From: Himantopus leucocephalus
Lineage: Eukaryota; Chordata; Aves; Charadriiformes; Recurvirostridae
Length of the DNA stretch: 64,000 nt
Assembly (NCBI GenBank): GCA_003993805.1
Contig: RSEF01000031.1
Span: 25,622,556-25,686,555, forward strand
Reading direction: 5' to 3'
Positions within the stretch are counted from its first letter, which is position 1. Every line of letters begins with the position of its first letter. The position numbers and the translations under genes are program-made. The notes under the pieces are model-generated. The model was not told the origin of the DNA and made no database searches. It worked only from the letters and a program-made list of their open reading frames with translations. Shown in pieces: positions 1 through 12,700 of the stretch.

Positions 1-3000
1 CAGCCGCAGCACACTGCAATACTTGCCTTCACTGCAGCACCTCCAGCAACATTCACACTCACTGCAATAGCTGGGGCAGAGGGGTGGTGGCAACATGAAG
101 CTGAGTTGTGTCTGGGATACACAAGTATGGGTCACTGCGAATGGGAACCTGGCCAAACACATGGATCAATGCAGCAGGTCCGTGCAGCCTCCAAATTTCT
201 CAGGTGGATTTCCACAGACTCCTTCAGGCTTACCTGCATTAACCTTAAGGGGCGAAAAGGAAGAGGAGAAAATCCACAGAACAGTTAAAACAGAGAAAAT
301 AATCATCAAATGCACGCAAGCCTGAACCCTGGGCCTTTCCTGTATCCAGTGGGTCAACAGGTTTTTTCCTCAGCACACTGGCATTTTTGGTGCTAGGAGG
401 AACGCAGCAAAAACAATTACTGTTTTGTTTGCTGAGGAAACCCAGAGGCCAGGAATACCCATGCAATGAGTGCTGTGCTGGGACCGTTGTTTACTAGAGA
501 TGGTAGGAAAGCAATTTAAGGAATTTCCAAGTGACATAAACAGGCAGGGCCAGTTCCAGGCCCTTCTCAGGGCAAGATCCAACACCACTGACACAGCCTC
601 CGACTGGCTGCATAGGGAAATGGCCCCTTTTTCTCTGTGGCCTAAATCATGAACACCATCAAATTCTGTCATGTTTCCCAGGGTGATGTGAGAATGCGAG
701 AACAGGGTAAGGCCGTGTATGTTTGAGATTCCTAACAAATCTATGTTCTTTTGTGGCAAGCAAAACTAGCAAGGGGTGGTCCCCCCTCCCACAATGTAAA
801 TCAAGAATAAAGTGCAACTATGTCTATTTTCTTACATCTGAGATTCATTCTGGAGGCACCACACTACAGCTATCTTCGTCTTTCTACAAACCATCAGCTC
901 TGCCCACATGCTGAGCCAACATTCATTGGGACAATTCTTTGCCAAGCAACACTGAATTTTTATGGCCCAGACATAAGTGCAAGTTGCTAAAGCAGAGGCA
1001 CATGGATAGTACTGTAACTATGGCTATTTATTAACAGTCTTGAGAGCTGAAACATGCCATTTTTAAAGCACTTTAATGCCTAGAGGGGAAAAAGGGTCTC
1101 AGCATAGCAATTCCTCTTTTAACTAATACTTTTCTTACTTTATATACTTCCCCACTTCCACTATATGCCCCACGATAGCTCACTTCTTAATCCGGCCTCT
1201 CCTTCTGCTTTCCTAGCTCTCTGTACCCCCTTTAACTCCTGTCATTTCACTTTCTTTCCCAGTAGACCCCCAAGGTATACTATAAAAGCAGCAGACTGTG
1301 GATGTCCTCCAGATGGGCTGTTAGCATGCAGAACGGAGGGAGAGACCCCCTGCCCTGCCGTGCCTGGAGGGGTGTTCTCAGTGATGGAAAGGTCCTGAGG
1401 AGCGCTTTGCCTCCATAGCCTTGTGAAGCAGCTCTAGGGCTGGCCATTGAGCCCAGCCCGGTGCCCCTGCTGCTCATGGCGAGCACCTCAGTGGCACCTT
1501 CACGCCACGCAGGCAGCTGTTTTGGTCATGCAGGAGTCCAACCACGAATAAGCACAGGGCAGCAGCAGATGCAAAGCCCTTGTCATGCTCTTCCCTTCCC
1601 CAGGGGAAGCAGGGACGGAGGTAGAACAATGTGCTGATCACAAGGTTCGGGGATTTCATTGGGCTTTTATGAAATAGCTGGCATTTTTCAAAAACCTCCT
1701 CATGATCTCCCTTTCCTGCTGCTTGCCCACAGAGACGCTCTCATGCGATTGTGTTTACTGTCACCCTCCCGTTCCCTGTGCCCTGGAAGTACAGCACTGT
1801 GCAAGAATGCCTGAGGAGGCAGCTGGCAGCATTGCAGCAATTCCTCAGCTCCCCAGACCCTCTGCTCCACAGAGAAAAACACCCTGCAGGGGACACAGAC
1901 CTGCTCTTCTGTTACCCCAGCCGACAGCAAGTTTATTCTGCACTCGGCGAACTCGGTACAAAGAGGAAGGTGGGTGAAAATATTTTGAGCCCACTTCTCA
2001 TCTTTCCTCATCGGAAATCAAGAATAACAGAAGCCAAGGAACTAACAACTACTACTCCCACCTCATGCTACATGGCACGTTTTAGAGCCCTCTTTCCTGC
2101 AGCATTTAGTTACACACTGTCAAGCTCTTGCATGTCACCGAGGTCTTTCTCATCCTTTTTATAGCCCGATGGCTGCCTATGTTATACATGACAACAAACT
2201 GCAATTTTGCATGCCATATCAGCAACGTTTTGCTTTGCAAAGGCTTCTCTTGTTCTGTCTAAAAAACTGTACTTCATTTCTGGCCCTCAGGAAAGGCATT
2301 TTTCTCTTCTGCAACAAGAGGAGCTCGTTTTCAAAACCTCAGGTCTTACAGGAACTGTCTACACTATACCTGCACCTGTTTAATTAAATCAGCACAAACA
2401 AGTTGGGGTTTTTTTTGCTTTCTGCCAAGAAATGTGACAAAAAGGAATACATTATCAGGAAAAGCAATAGTTGCTTTGTTTATGTTTTTTTAAGAAGAAG
2501 TAAACACAAAACTATCCCTGTTCAGGTGAAAGTCAAAAGGGCGTGACTGGTTCTTCAACAATAACATTCATTTTCCACCATCAAGTATACTTTTCTGTGA
2601 AATTTGTTTTCAGCTGAGAACCAATTTCACTGATAAAAAGCCTTCTCCTTTTCTTTAAAAGACCAAATTATTGATCAGCCCTGAGCAATATTCCTATTTC
2701 AGTCTAGGATGCATTATTTTTGTTTAGTTTAAATTCCATTCCTTATTACCTTCAATTAAATCAATAAAGCCAATTTAAAATGAAATTAAGGTGTCAGAAA
2801 TTATATCAGTTCAAAGTAAATTGTTCCTGCTTCTCTCTTTCTTTTTTTTATTAAAACTGATAAACCCAGCTATTTCGAAATTTTCATATACACGGGTTCT
2901 CAAATACATATGCCCAAGTATGTGTATGGGATGATATTGGTCCACATTTACATGTGCATACACAGATGTTTACACCTGGAAATAAGCACTTAAATTCCTA

Positions 3001-6000
3001 TACTGCCTGCAAAGAGATTTCTTAACCTGGAAGGTCAATTGGTTTGTGTGACAATGAATTCCTGTGCCAAAGGTTATTTCTGCAGGAAAAGGGGCATTTC
3101 TGAGATTCTGTGACGATACTGGAACAGATACTATTGCTGAGGTAATGTTTTGAAATTTTTTATTTTTTTCAGGCTCGCTCTTCCCACTGTCTACATGAAA
3201 GCTTTGCATTGCCCTTTACTGAATTTGGAGACGAAGCAATAGTTTGTCTTTCTAAGAGAGCAAGATTTGTGCAGTTACTTTGTCTGGGTGCTCTCTCCTA
3301 GATTAATAACTTGCAAAACCTGTGACCGGTTTCAACCAAGTTCAGCAGAGCTCTCACAAATACAGCATCTCTAAGTTTCATGAAAATAGGTGATTTGCTT
3401 TCCACATGGCACAGCTGTCCCATGACTGCAGTTTGCTTCCACTCTCATTACATTTGTTCACTCGCTTGCAACTGCTCTCTTGGGAAGGAGGCGGTCAGGA
3501 AAAGGGAAGAGGGGAGCGCAAATTGAAGGCAGTGGGCGAGAAAGCAAAGGGTGCGGCTAGCAATCAAAAATGTGCATGCACACTACTCAGTCCATGGCTT
3601 CCATCCACCTAACATCTATAATCTCCCCTGACAGACCTGACATTGCACACAATGCGATCACTGGCACAGGAGGTACACAAACAGATGCAGCAACGTGTTA
3701 ACAAAGGGACTGATGAAGGAACAAGAGATGAAAAAAACCTCTTAGTTGTTGGCCTTAAAAAATATTGCTCCCAGGAAATTTAGAGGCTTTATATAGTATA
3801 AACTTGGCTGGACACACGTAGCTCACTTTAACAGTTCAACTGGATCTGGATTCAGACACTTGTTTTATGTCACTCAGAACCAGACATTTAATGCAACCTT
3901 CCAGCTGTACAATGAAGCCATATTTTACTACCCTGTGTGATGTTTTGGCTTCCCTGAATTGAGATGCTGCACAAATACCCACTATGCAAACACAGACACT
4001 TTTTCATTGCTAAAATAAGAAATTATCTACCTTTGTTTCTTCTGGAAAAGAGGCAAAATTAACACACACATTTTTAAAAACTGAAGCACATCACACTTGT
4101 GCCAGCCAAAACCATGGCTGCTCATTGGGGCATGGCCACACGTTTGCAGAAGCAGAAACAGATTTTACAAGAGTCACTTTTCTTTGTTTGCATCATTAAC
4201 TTTATTGTCCTTTAAATACACACACCAAAGTTGCTCTTGAAAAAAGGTGATCTTAGCTGATTGGAGTAAAGTAAGGAAACGGTATTGTCCAGACTTTTTC
4301 TCTGTAATTTCAATCCTGTTTTTAAGGCTGGTAGTCTACTGACAGCCTTGTGTAAGCAGTCATGGCTCAGACATGAGAAATCATTGTGCCATGGATTGCT
4401 GCTTCAAGGTGCAGAGATACAGATCAAGAAATAATCTCTCATCACACAAGCAAAACTCTGATTGCTTGGACTGCATTTAAACACACACCATCAGGGCTCT
4501 GGCATGCCTTTCGCCTCACCTCATATTCCTAAAGAAATTGTCTGGGTCCCTACTGTCCCAGAGCGCCCAAAAAGAACTACAGGTACATAAAAACAAACCA
4601 CAGCTCTCATATCAATCTTAGCTCAAATCATTCCTGTACTGCAGCTTTTTTGTGGAGGTTCAAAACAGTCCTTGCAAGCACCTACTGTGGTGCAATTGAC
4701 AGCACCTACATTTTAGATATTTTGTTCTTAGTATTATTTGAGAGAGAGAGGTGCATCCAGAGATACCCTCCCATCTCCATTGCAGCTCTCTGAGCATCCT
4801 GCTTCTGCTAAAGCATGAAACATTTTGGAAAATGCCAAGTGCACTTAGTTTCCATTTACCTCAACAACCTGCTAGCACCTGGCAGCATCCAGACCCAAAG
4901 CTCATTTGTGGCCAGTCTTGGCAAGTTTGCATCTAAACTTTCAACCAAGGCCTAGGCGTACATGAAATTATTGTTCCTCCTGCATTGGTATAAACTTCAA
5001 GTCAAATCTGAGTTGAGAAAAGACCTTGTAGCAGAATAGATTTCCGACAGTTTATGGTTAAAAGAACTGAGAAGTGCAATTTGAAATTGCTGCTTATGTA
5101 ACAAGAGCCTGAGAACCGCACTACTATTTAATTGAGGGAAAAGTAACTGAAGGAGAATTGCTTGGAGATCTGCCAGAAGGATTTTAACAGCTGGAAGTTG
5201 AAAAGTGATTAATTTTGACAGCAATAAATGCTCTGTGTTCATAAGTAATTTTGTTTAGATTTCCGAGCTGTTTGAATTCTTTTCTGTGTACTATTAACAT
5301 TTTATTATCCAGATAGGAATTTGGATTTTCTTTGTTTAGAAAATTTATGAAAAAACATTTTTTCCCTAGCAGGTACCCACTGATCTTGGGAAAAGAAAAG
5401 TGAATGCAGCCTGGAATTAATCATTCAGAAGAACTGGTCTCAGTGAAAAGTGACCACACTTATTCCATCTCTTGAAGGAAGACAAGGGATGACTGCCTGG
5501 GCAAGCCCAAGAAAAGAGAGAGAAACACAGGGTGAGAAGGCTCTAGCTGGCAGTAGCTCCAAGAGGCTGTGATCTGCCCGCTAGCCAGTTTTGTTAGCTC
5601 TCCTGACATACAACAACTGCTACCAAAACCGTAATATTTACAGGACATAGTCTTCTTTGAACAGATAAAAGCATAACCCTGACCACATCAAGAGAAAGGG
5701 CAAGGGCAGTAAGGGTAAACTAAATCCATTTCTTGAGAGTACCACATAATCAGACACCAGCATTGGAGTGGTCAAAGTGAAGTACATTGGCTGGACTTCA
5801 CGGCTTTTTGCTGGATCTTGAAGATGCAGTGGGAATGAGATAGGGGTGATGAGAGGACTAAACAGATAGGCTTGGGAGTTATCATCTGAGAGCAGAGCAT
5901 CCTCAACCATGGAACAGCCTACAGAGATTAGTGTGTGGAAGGTGCGGTACGGTCCAAGCCACACAGAACATTTAACCAGAAAGCAAAGCCTCCCCGGACA

Positions 6001-9000
6001 CTCTTTACCTTAAGCACAATGCAGTATAAACGTCCAGCCAGCCAGGAAGAGTGACTAGCCCCATTATTTGCAGATACAAAGAAGAAGGCATTCAGCTCTC
6101 CAGTTGTAGATTACGATCCTCTGAAGCCCACCCTTGAAAAAGCCAAGGTACCACTGGTACGAACAAGTGGAAGACACCACCAAAGCCAGTTCTAACCCCC
6201 TAATTGTGTCTGAAAGAACGCGGCCAGGTGGCTGAAAATAAGACAGCCCAGAGGAAACAGGTAAAACAACCTCCCTTAGCAAAGAACATGGCTGGGAATG
6301 TTTTTCTCGCAAGTGTTATGGTTATGGCCATGGCACACAAACCTCTGAGGAGCTCATGATGAAACACTACCTTCTGAACACACACGTATTTGCCTACGTG
6401 AGACAAAACCAGCAGGCTCAGTTTGCAGCAGATTTCATGGGGCACACCCTGTACTGATAAGGCAAACATCAACCCTCACGTCTGCCATTGGTGGAGGCTC
6501 ACCTCCCCTCCTGTGCAGCCAAACAGAGCAAGTGGCAGTGCAGACCCCTGTGCAGCCCCCTGTACAGGCTGGGGAGCACCAGCTAACGGAGCAGGAGGTG
6601 CAGGACGCCACACTGGTGTAGCAAATCCATTGACAGGCACACACGAGCCATTAGATAAACACGTACATGATCTCAGTGTGGAGAGGGAGAATACTTCAAC
6701 AAACCCTTCTGTCTCTGCCACAGATCATGCAGCCCATACAGTGCTTAACAGAGGCTGATCTGTTGCAGTGCACTTTTGTCCTAGCATGGGAGATTCCCAG
6801 TTTTGTATATAATCTCCTGGATTTCTTCCTTATTATAAGAGGCATTTAAAATATTTGCCAAGCCCTTGGCATAGCTTTTGCTACAAAGAACTGGTAAAAC
6901 AAGGTGAAAAATGCCGTTGCAGGAGGGCAGTTACATTTAGGAGGTGGCACATGGGAATTCTCCAGTGCTCCTTTGATCCAGACATTTGATTGGTATTTAC
7001 ACTGGTCTCTTTTAAAGGCAGTGATTAACTTAGACTAGATACACAGCTTTCAAATGGCTTCACTTCAGGCAGATGACTTAGCTTACAGGCTCTTTTGTGG
7101 ACTAGGTTGTAACTGGGTGTGTTTCCTACGCCAGTGATCCAAGAGGAGGATCATCCCCATCTTCCCCCTCCTACCTGATCCCAGGCTCAGAGATAATCAT
7201 ACAAAGAAAGGAGGGCACGGTGAAGCAGAGAAGGAAAAGGCAGGTAAAGGATGGTATTGGTTGGGGCACACTTTATTTTCCAGGTAGGTCTGTTGAAATC
7301 AGGCAGAGATCTAACATGGCATCTGTCATCAGCTTTCTCCTTCATGGGAAAAATTACATGGTCCCTGTCAGCTATTAGAGACCTTCCACAGCAGCTGGAA
7401 GTGAAAACAAGAGCATCAGGCCCAAATGTGGAAAGCCCGACTCTCCAATGACCTCTGCATTGAATTGGGTGAACCTCCTGACTGCTCCAGTGTCAAAATT
7501 AAACTTTGCTCAAATGTGGCATCTGAGAAGCTGCCAGGAAGGAATGGACATTTCCTCCTCTGTAACCTCCCAGGGTTTTATTTCAGGAAGGGCTGAGCCG
7601 GGGCTTGGCATTTATCCCCAGGAAGCGTCATACTTATCCAGTCCCTTCCTACTCACCACATCCCTGATGTTAAGTAGCTTCAACTGCAAAATAAAGCAGC
7701 ATGACTGCTATTGCTTATGTCACTTCCACTCAGCCATGCATTTAGCTGCTTGCTTTATATGCATGGAATATCTCATTTAATTTTCACTAAGTTACTTCAG
7801 TCTTAGAAAAAGAGAGCTTCAGGAAGATGGTTAAAATAAGCATCATGTGATATTAAGTGTTTTTGATGTTTAATGTCACGGCATGTATAACAGCACTGTG
7901 CAAATTGGATTAGATTCAGAAACAGTCTCCTTTAGACTAGACTAGTGCATGTTTATTAAGCCTCCATATAGTCAGTGTAAAACCAAAAATTCCTTTAAAA
8001 ACGGCTTACCTCCACCCCCCTTTTGCTCATTCTGTCATCAGTCTTTTCCATTAGATGAAGGGATGCCCACCCTCAGCAGACAGTTACGGGAGGAACAGTT
8101 GGTAAGAAGAATAAATAACTGTTAAACTAGAAAACCCTGTCAAACTCTCTGGTTGAAGACCCCCTTTCAAAAACCTTGTTTTTCCTGTGTACTTAGGGGA
8201 TTGTAGCTACAAAAGGGGTATTACTGTGGAAAAAGGGAAGATTCTGGGTCTGCTACTTGGGCAGAATGGATTGGGGAATTATTTAGGCACACCCCCGTTT
8301 GCCCAGATAAATGCAACAATTTACCATGGCTCCAGGATCAAACTTGAACCATTCTTAAACATAACACAGTAAGAAAACAGAATCACAATCCTGACATTTT
8401 TGGTTTGCATTGATAAAATGTACAAAGCATGCACCCCATCTCTAGCAACATTTCCTTTCTTCCTTGTTATTACACTGGGTTTTGTTGTTGCAACCCTCTA
8501 ATAATCAGCTATAAGCAAACTACTTGGCAGCCACTGCAAAATGCCGCTGCACGTTTGCCCTGCAGAAAGTGCAGAGGGGCAGGATTTGTTAGCACATTGC
8601 ATGGAATTGCACTGCTTTCCTCACTGGCTGTTAGTCATCTAAGATACTATCCTACTGCTAGCTAGTTTGAAAGCTAGCCCAAACACTAGTTGTAGTAAGT
8701 GGGAATCTTGACGTGGCCTTCAACAGGGCCAAAATCTCAGGTGACCTGCAAACACAGATGCTGCAGCAGGTTAAATATTTGTTCTTCTCACTTGTGAACT
8801 GAGAACACTTCATAGCTGATAAAAGCAAAACATCTTTGATACGTTGCACTTTTACAAGACCCATGTATCTGGAAAACCTGTGGTCAGTTTGGCACTTGTC
8901 ACCCCTGGCTCTACAGAGGGAGCATCCATTCACGTGAGTTTAATGATCATGAACATTTGTCGTGAACCCCAACAATATGTAAAATAGGCTATCACTGGGG

Positions 9001-9430
9001 GAGCCTTCCACCTTCTTTCTAATGTTGTCTCTCAGGATACAGCAGTATCTCCAGTGCCTCTCATGGTTTGCAACTCTGTTCCATCTTTATTACTGCAGAG
9101 ATGTTTTGGTTTTCTCCATGGAGGCAGTTAATAAAATTTATTGTTAGCTACAAACTCTGCAAATCCAGTCCCTGGAATATAAGCCAATGCAATATATTGG
9201 CTTCAAAGCTGGCAGGATCAAACTAAGCAGGATCATTTGGTGGGATCTCTGCCCATAAGGGAACTGAATGCCAGGTCACGCAGGGTTACCAAAGGCAAGT
9301 TATTTGTTTCATATTGCGAAGCAAGGGTGACTTTGACTGAGATCCCCTTTAGTCTTTAGATCTCCCAAGGTGAGGATGGGGTTAAAAGAAAGGATTTCCT
9401 AAATCCGACTCTGTTCCAAAAAGGTTAGGG
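1..9430. other. Noncoding unique sequence, no gene recognised
   Basis: This stretch is ordinary vertebrate intergenic or intronic DNA. Open frames are short, lack family motifs and overlap one another on both strands, as expected by chance. AT-rich runs dominate 2.4-2.9 kb. I see no RNA gene, no promoter with a CpG island and no recent transposon. Two short splice-flanked segments, at 7,657-7,683 on minus and 8,055-8,101 on plus, are described as findings only. Confidence 0.6.
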
Positions 9431-9439
9431 ATAAAACTA

Positions 9440-9720
9440 ACAGCAATTATGTACTGTTATTAAAATAGCACCTAGAGGTGCATGCCAAGAACCTCACTAA
9501 ACACACAGAGATGATTCCTGCACCAAAGAATTTTCAATATGAACAGACAAGACAAAGGTAGTACTGTTATTCTCATTTTGCGAACACTGAACCAAGATGC
9601 AGAGACTAAGTCACCACGGCACAGAGATTAGGTCACTTGCCAAGGTCATATGAGGGATCTGTGGTACAGCCAGGACCTGAGTCTATTGGTATGACTCAGT
9701 CATAGTCCTGTGTTTCATAA
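9440..9720 (+). repeat. Ancient MIR-like (amniote CORE-SINE type) relic
   Basis: The order of degraded motifs matches the MIR-type repeat shared by mammals, reptiles and birds. It has a 'dispensable unit' resembling 'gcacctagaggtgc', then 'cctgcaccaaagaa' and 'gacaagacaaagg'. These are followed by 'gttattctcattttgcg', 'gcacagagattagg', 'tcacttgccaaggtcat' and 'ggtacagccaggacctga'. The last part corresponds to the MIR core '...aaggtcacacag...ggcagagccaggattt...'. This comes from memory of the consensus, not an alignment. Divergence is high, so the copy is old and immobile. The ends are approximate. The subfamily (for example the amniote form of MIR) is not certain. Confidence 0.6.
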
Positions 9721-12700
9721 GAGTAGTCCCCTTACTCATCCCAAGTTTCCAGTACTGTGTTGGTCCAGTTTTGATTTTCAGAACCAAAGGTCAAAGAACT
9801 TTATCTCGGAATCCCGCTGCACCCAATTCACCCAGCAAAAAAAGTTTGACTGCAGGAAGAATGTGTTTCTGTAAACCAAGCCACATTCTTTATAGGCCCA
9901 CATTGGGAATAGTCTCTTATTTGGTCAGACCTATGTTGCCACCCTGCCCACTGTTGCATGCAAGCACAATCTCAGCAACAGGCCATCTAATTGCTTGCTT
10001 GCTTGCTGTGCAAAAATGCCCATTTTTTACTGCTTGCAGAAGACTGGGAAGGAATCCTTCCTAACCACAGTCTTGAGCACTGGGCCTGGCTAAAAATTTT
10101 TGAAGTTATTTATTCCACCAATTTTCTAAAGATTGTTTTCATGAATGTCTTACTTTAAATGAAAACCAAAACCAAATCTTTATACTCAACACCTCTGTTC
10201 CAAGGTCCAAAGTAATGAAGGGGATATTTCAAAGGCAGAAATGCCAGTATTTAATTCTCACTTACTTTCAAAGACATTAGACACTTGATGATTCTTTGTG
10301 CCCCTATAAAACTTCAAATTTTCTCAGTCTTACATCTAGAATGCTGTACTTGGATGTCCTTGAATTACTGAGAACTCCTTCACTTCCAAAACTCAAACTG
10401 CGATATTTTATGTGCACGCTGCAATAAGACATTTCTGTTGTTCTGAAACAGATTGCTGTTCTCTTCCAGCTGATGCTGTCTTCTCCCCTAAGAATTTTAC
10501 AGGAAATGAATGGGGAAGAGAGAGATGTTGCTCTCTTCCCCACCTGCATTGCTGGCTTAAGAAGCAAAGCAAGCCTTAGCTATTTTATCTGTAACAGGCA
10601 TGACAATTCACAGGAGTAATTTCTGATGAGACTCATATGTCTTGTTGAGGTGTCATTTGTTACTATAAAGAGGGCAAAACAATTTATATTACCATATTTT
10701 GTAAACATTATTTCAGGTGAATTTTTGATCTTCACTACCTCCTTCACCACCATGTCTTTACTTAGAGGTCAAACTTACTGGTTAGGGTATTCCCCATTAA
10801 AATTGATAGTTCTTTTCTGATTATTCAATCTAGCAGGAGTAACAAAATATTCCTGCTTTTCTTCTGGCAGTCACCCATGCCTATAGATAAAGCTACACTA
10901 CCCTTGTCAGAGATTGTGTGCCTCTAGTTCATGGAACATTCCCTGAAAAACACTAATTTCTGCCACAGACTCAGCCCATTGAAAGCAAATATGAGATTTC
11001 AACAGATTCTGATGATATAGAAGCTGAATCCCTAGTTCTGAGCCCCAATGCTAAATTCACCTCTTAAATTATGTAGAAAGATGAAAATAGGAAGAAGGAA
11101 ATCATTTCGGGAAGTATCCTGTTGCTGCTACAGATATACTGGGTCATGTTCCTGTCTCACTTGAAAAAAACCCAAAGCCATTATTAAGTAAGCGTGTATT
11201 TCTCTTTATTTATCCTACAGGTCATCACGTGGATCACTGATTTACAACATGACTGAGAAGGAGTCTGCAAGAAGTCCAACTTAAAAGCAGGAAGGCTTAA
11301 ATCCAACTCACCAACGTAATAATGGAAGTTCTGGCATCTTCAAAGATAATCTCACAAAAAAAACAGAGCGCACTTATTTTCTCACTAGGTAATTCTTGCT
11401 TTACAGATAGCATCAAACTATTACACAGCTAACACTGCTTCTAAAAATATAGCGTATCATCGTTGATTCATATAGAAGTTCAATAAAAACAGAAGGGTTG
11501 TGTTCACTTTGAGGAATGCTAACAGAATACTCAGCTGTGAATTAGACTATCAGATAAGCTAGTCCTTATTGACAAATTAATTATTTCTATCATTCCTTGC
11601 TTTTTTTTTTTTAATCAAAAACTCATTAAGTCAGTGGGTGAGCTGTTCTGAGGAGGAATAATCAAAAGATAATCACACCAGCTTTGAATAATTTTATCAC
11701 AGCTCATACACTTTAGGCTTCTCTAGTGATCTAAAGGATGAGATTTGAACTTCATTATGAACTGATTATAAATATAATTCAGATGGATGGGAAAGTAATT
11801 TGAAGAAATTTTAGCCTGGTAATGAGTTCCCTTTGAAGCTTGTGAGCTGGTTGTTGGACAAATTTTGAACAATTATTGCTTGTCTACAAGGAACTAGGAT
11901 GTTGAAGAAGTTCTTGGATTTTATTAATTAAATTAGTTTCTAAGCAGAGAATGAAGAACACTGCCATATAACTTTCTCTTTTGTCACATTAAATATGCCT
12001 TCCAGTGCTCTGATGGCCAAAAGTTTTTAAGGACCCCATCACTGAGCTTGAGACCGTGCCCATTTTTTTTCAAGCTACACACCCTGGTCTAATAAAAGAG
12101 ATGCTTTTCTCTTAGATCCATTACATCACTTGTATCTTAGATACTCAAAGCAACTTCAGTATTCCTTTGAGAAGCAGCCCAGGCAGCGTGTGCTTACCCA
12201 GCTCTTTCACGAGGGCTGTATCATTGCAGATCGTATTACCAGCCCTATTCAGCTGCCTTAGAAGACACAAAAAACTGACCTGGTAGGTGGTGCATCATGA
12301 TCACTACAAAGCAATGGCTACATATCATATATGCAGTATCAGATTCATTACCATTACCACCTGCTTATCTCATTTATCTCATACAGAAAGGGTTTTGCAC
12401 TGCATGCTCCCAGGAGCAGGCATGGTGGTACAACTACATCTCTGTACAGAATGACCCACAGCAGGCCCCAAGGAACCTCCTCCATGGAATGACAAGCAGG
12501 CATCATTATTGGCAATCCTGTTTGAATCTGTCCCAAGACTATGCTTTGCATTACTATTGCAAGACAGAAAGGTTTCTGCAATACATACCCACACACTGAC
12601 CTACCCTGCTTGGGGTACTCTCATCAAGGTCTGCAGGTAAAGACAAAGGAGACCCACAAACCTTTTTCAATAACCCGACTTCCCCTGCAACTGGCATCTC

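Noticed and set aside
4738..4751. (GA)n run
   Set aside because: It is only about six units and too short to be notable.
6435..6721. Overlapping minus ORFs ending near a GTGAGC donor
   Set aside because: Two frames are equally open in GC-rich, Cys/Ala-rich sequence, which gives no reason to prefer coding over chance.
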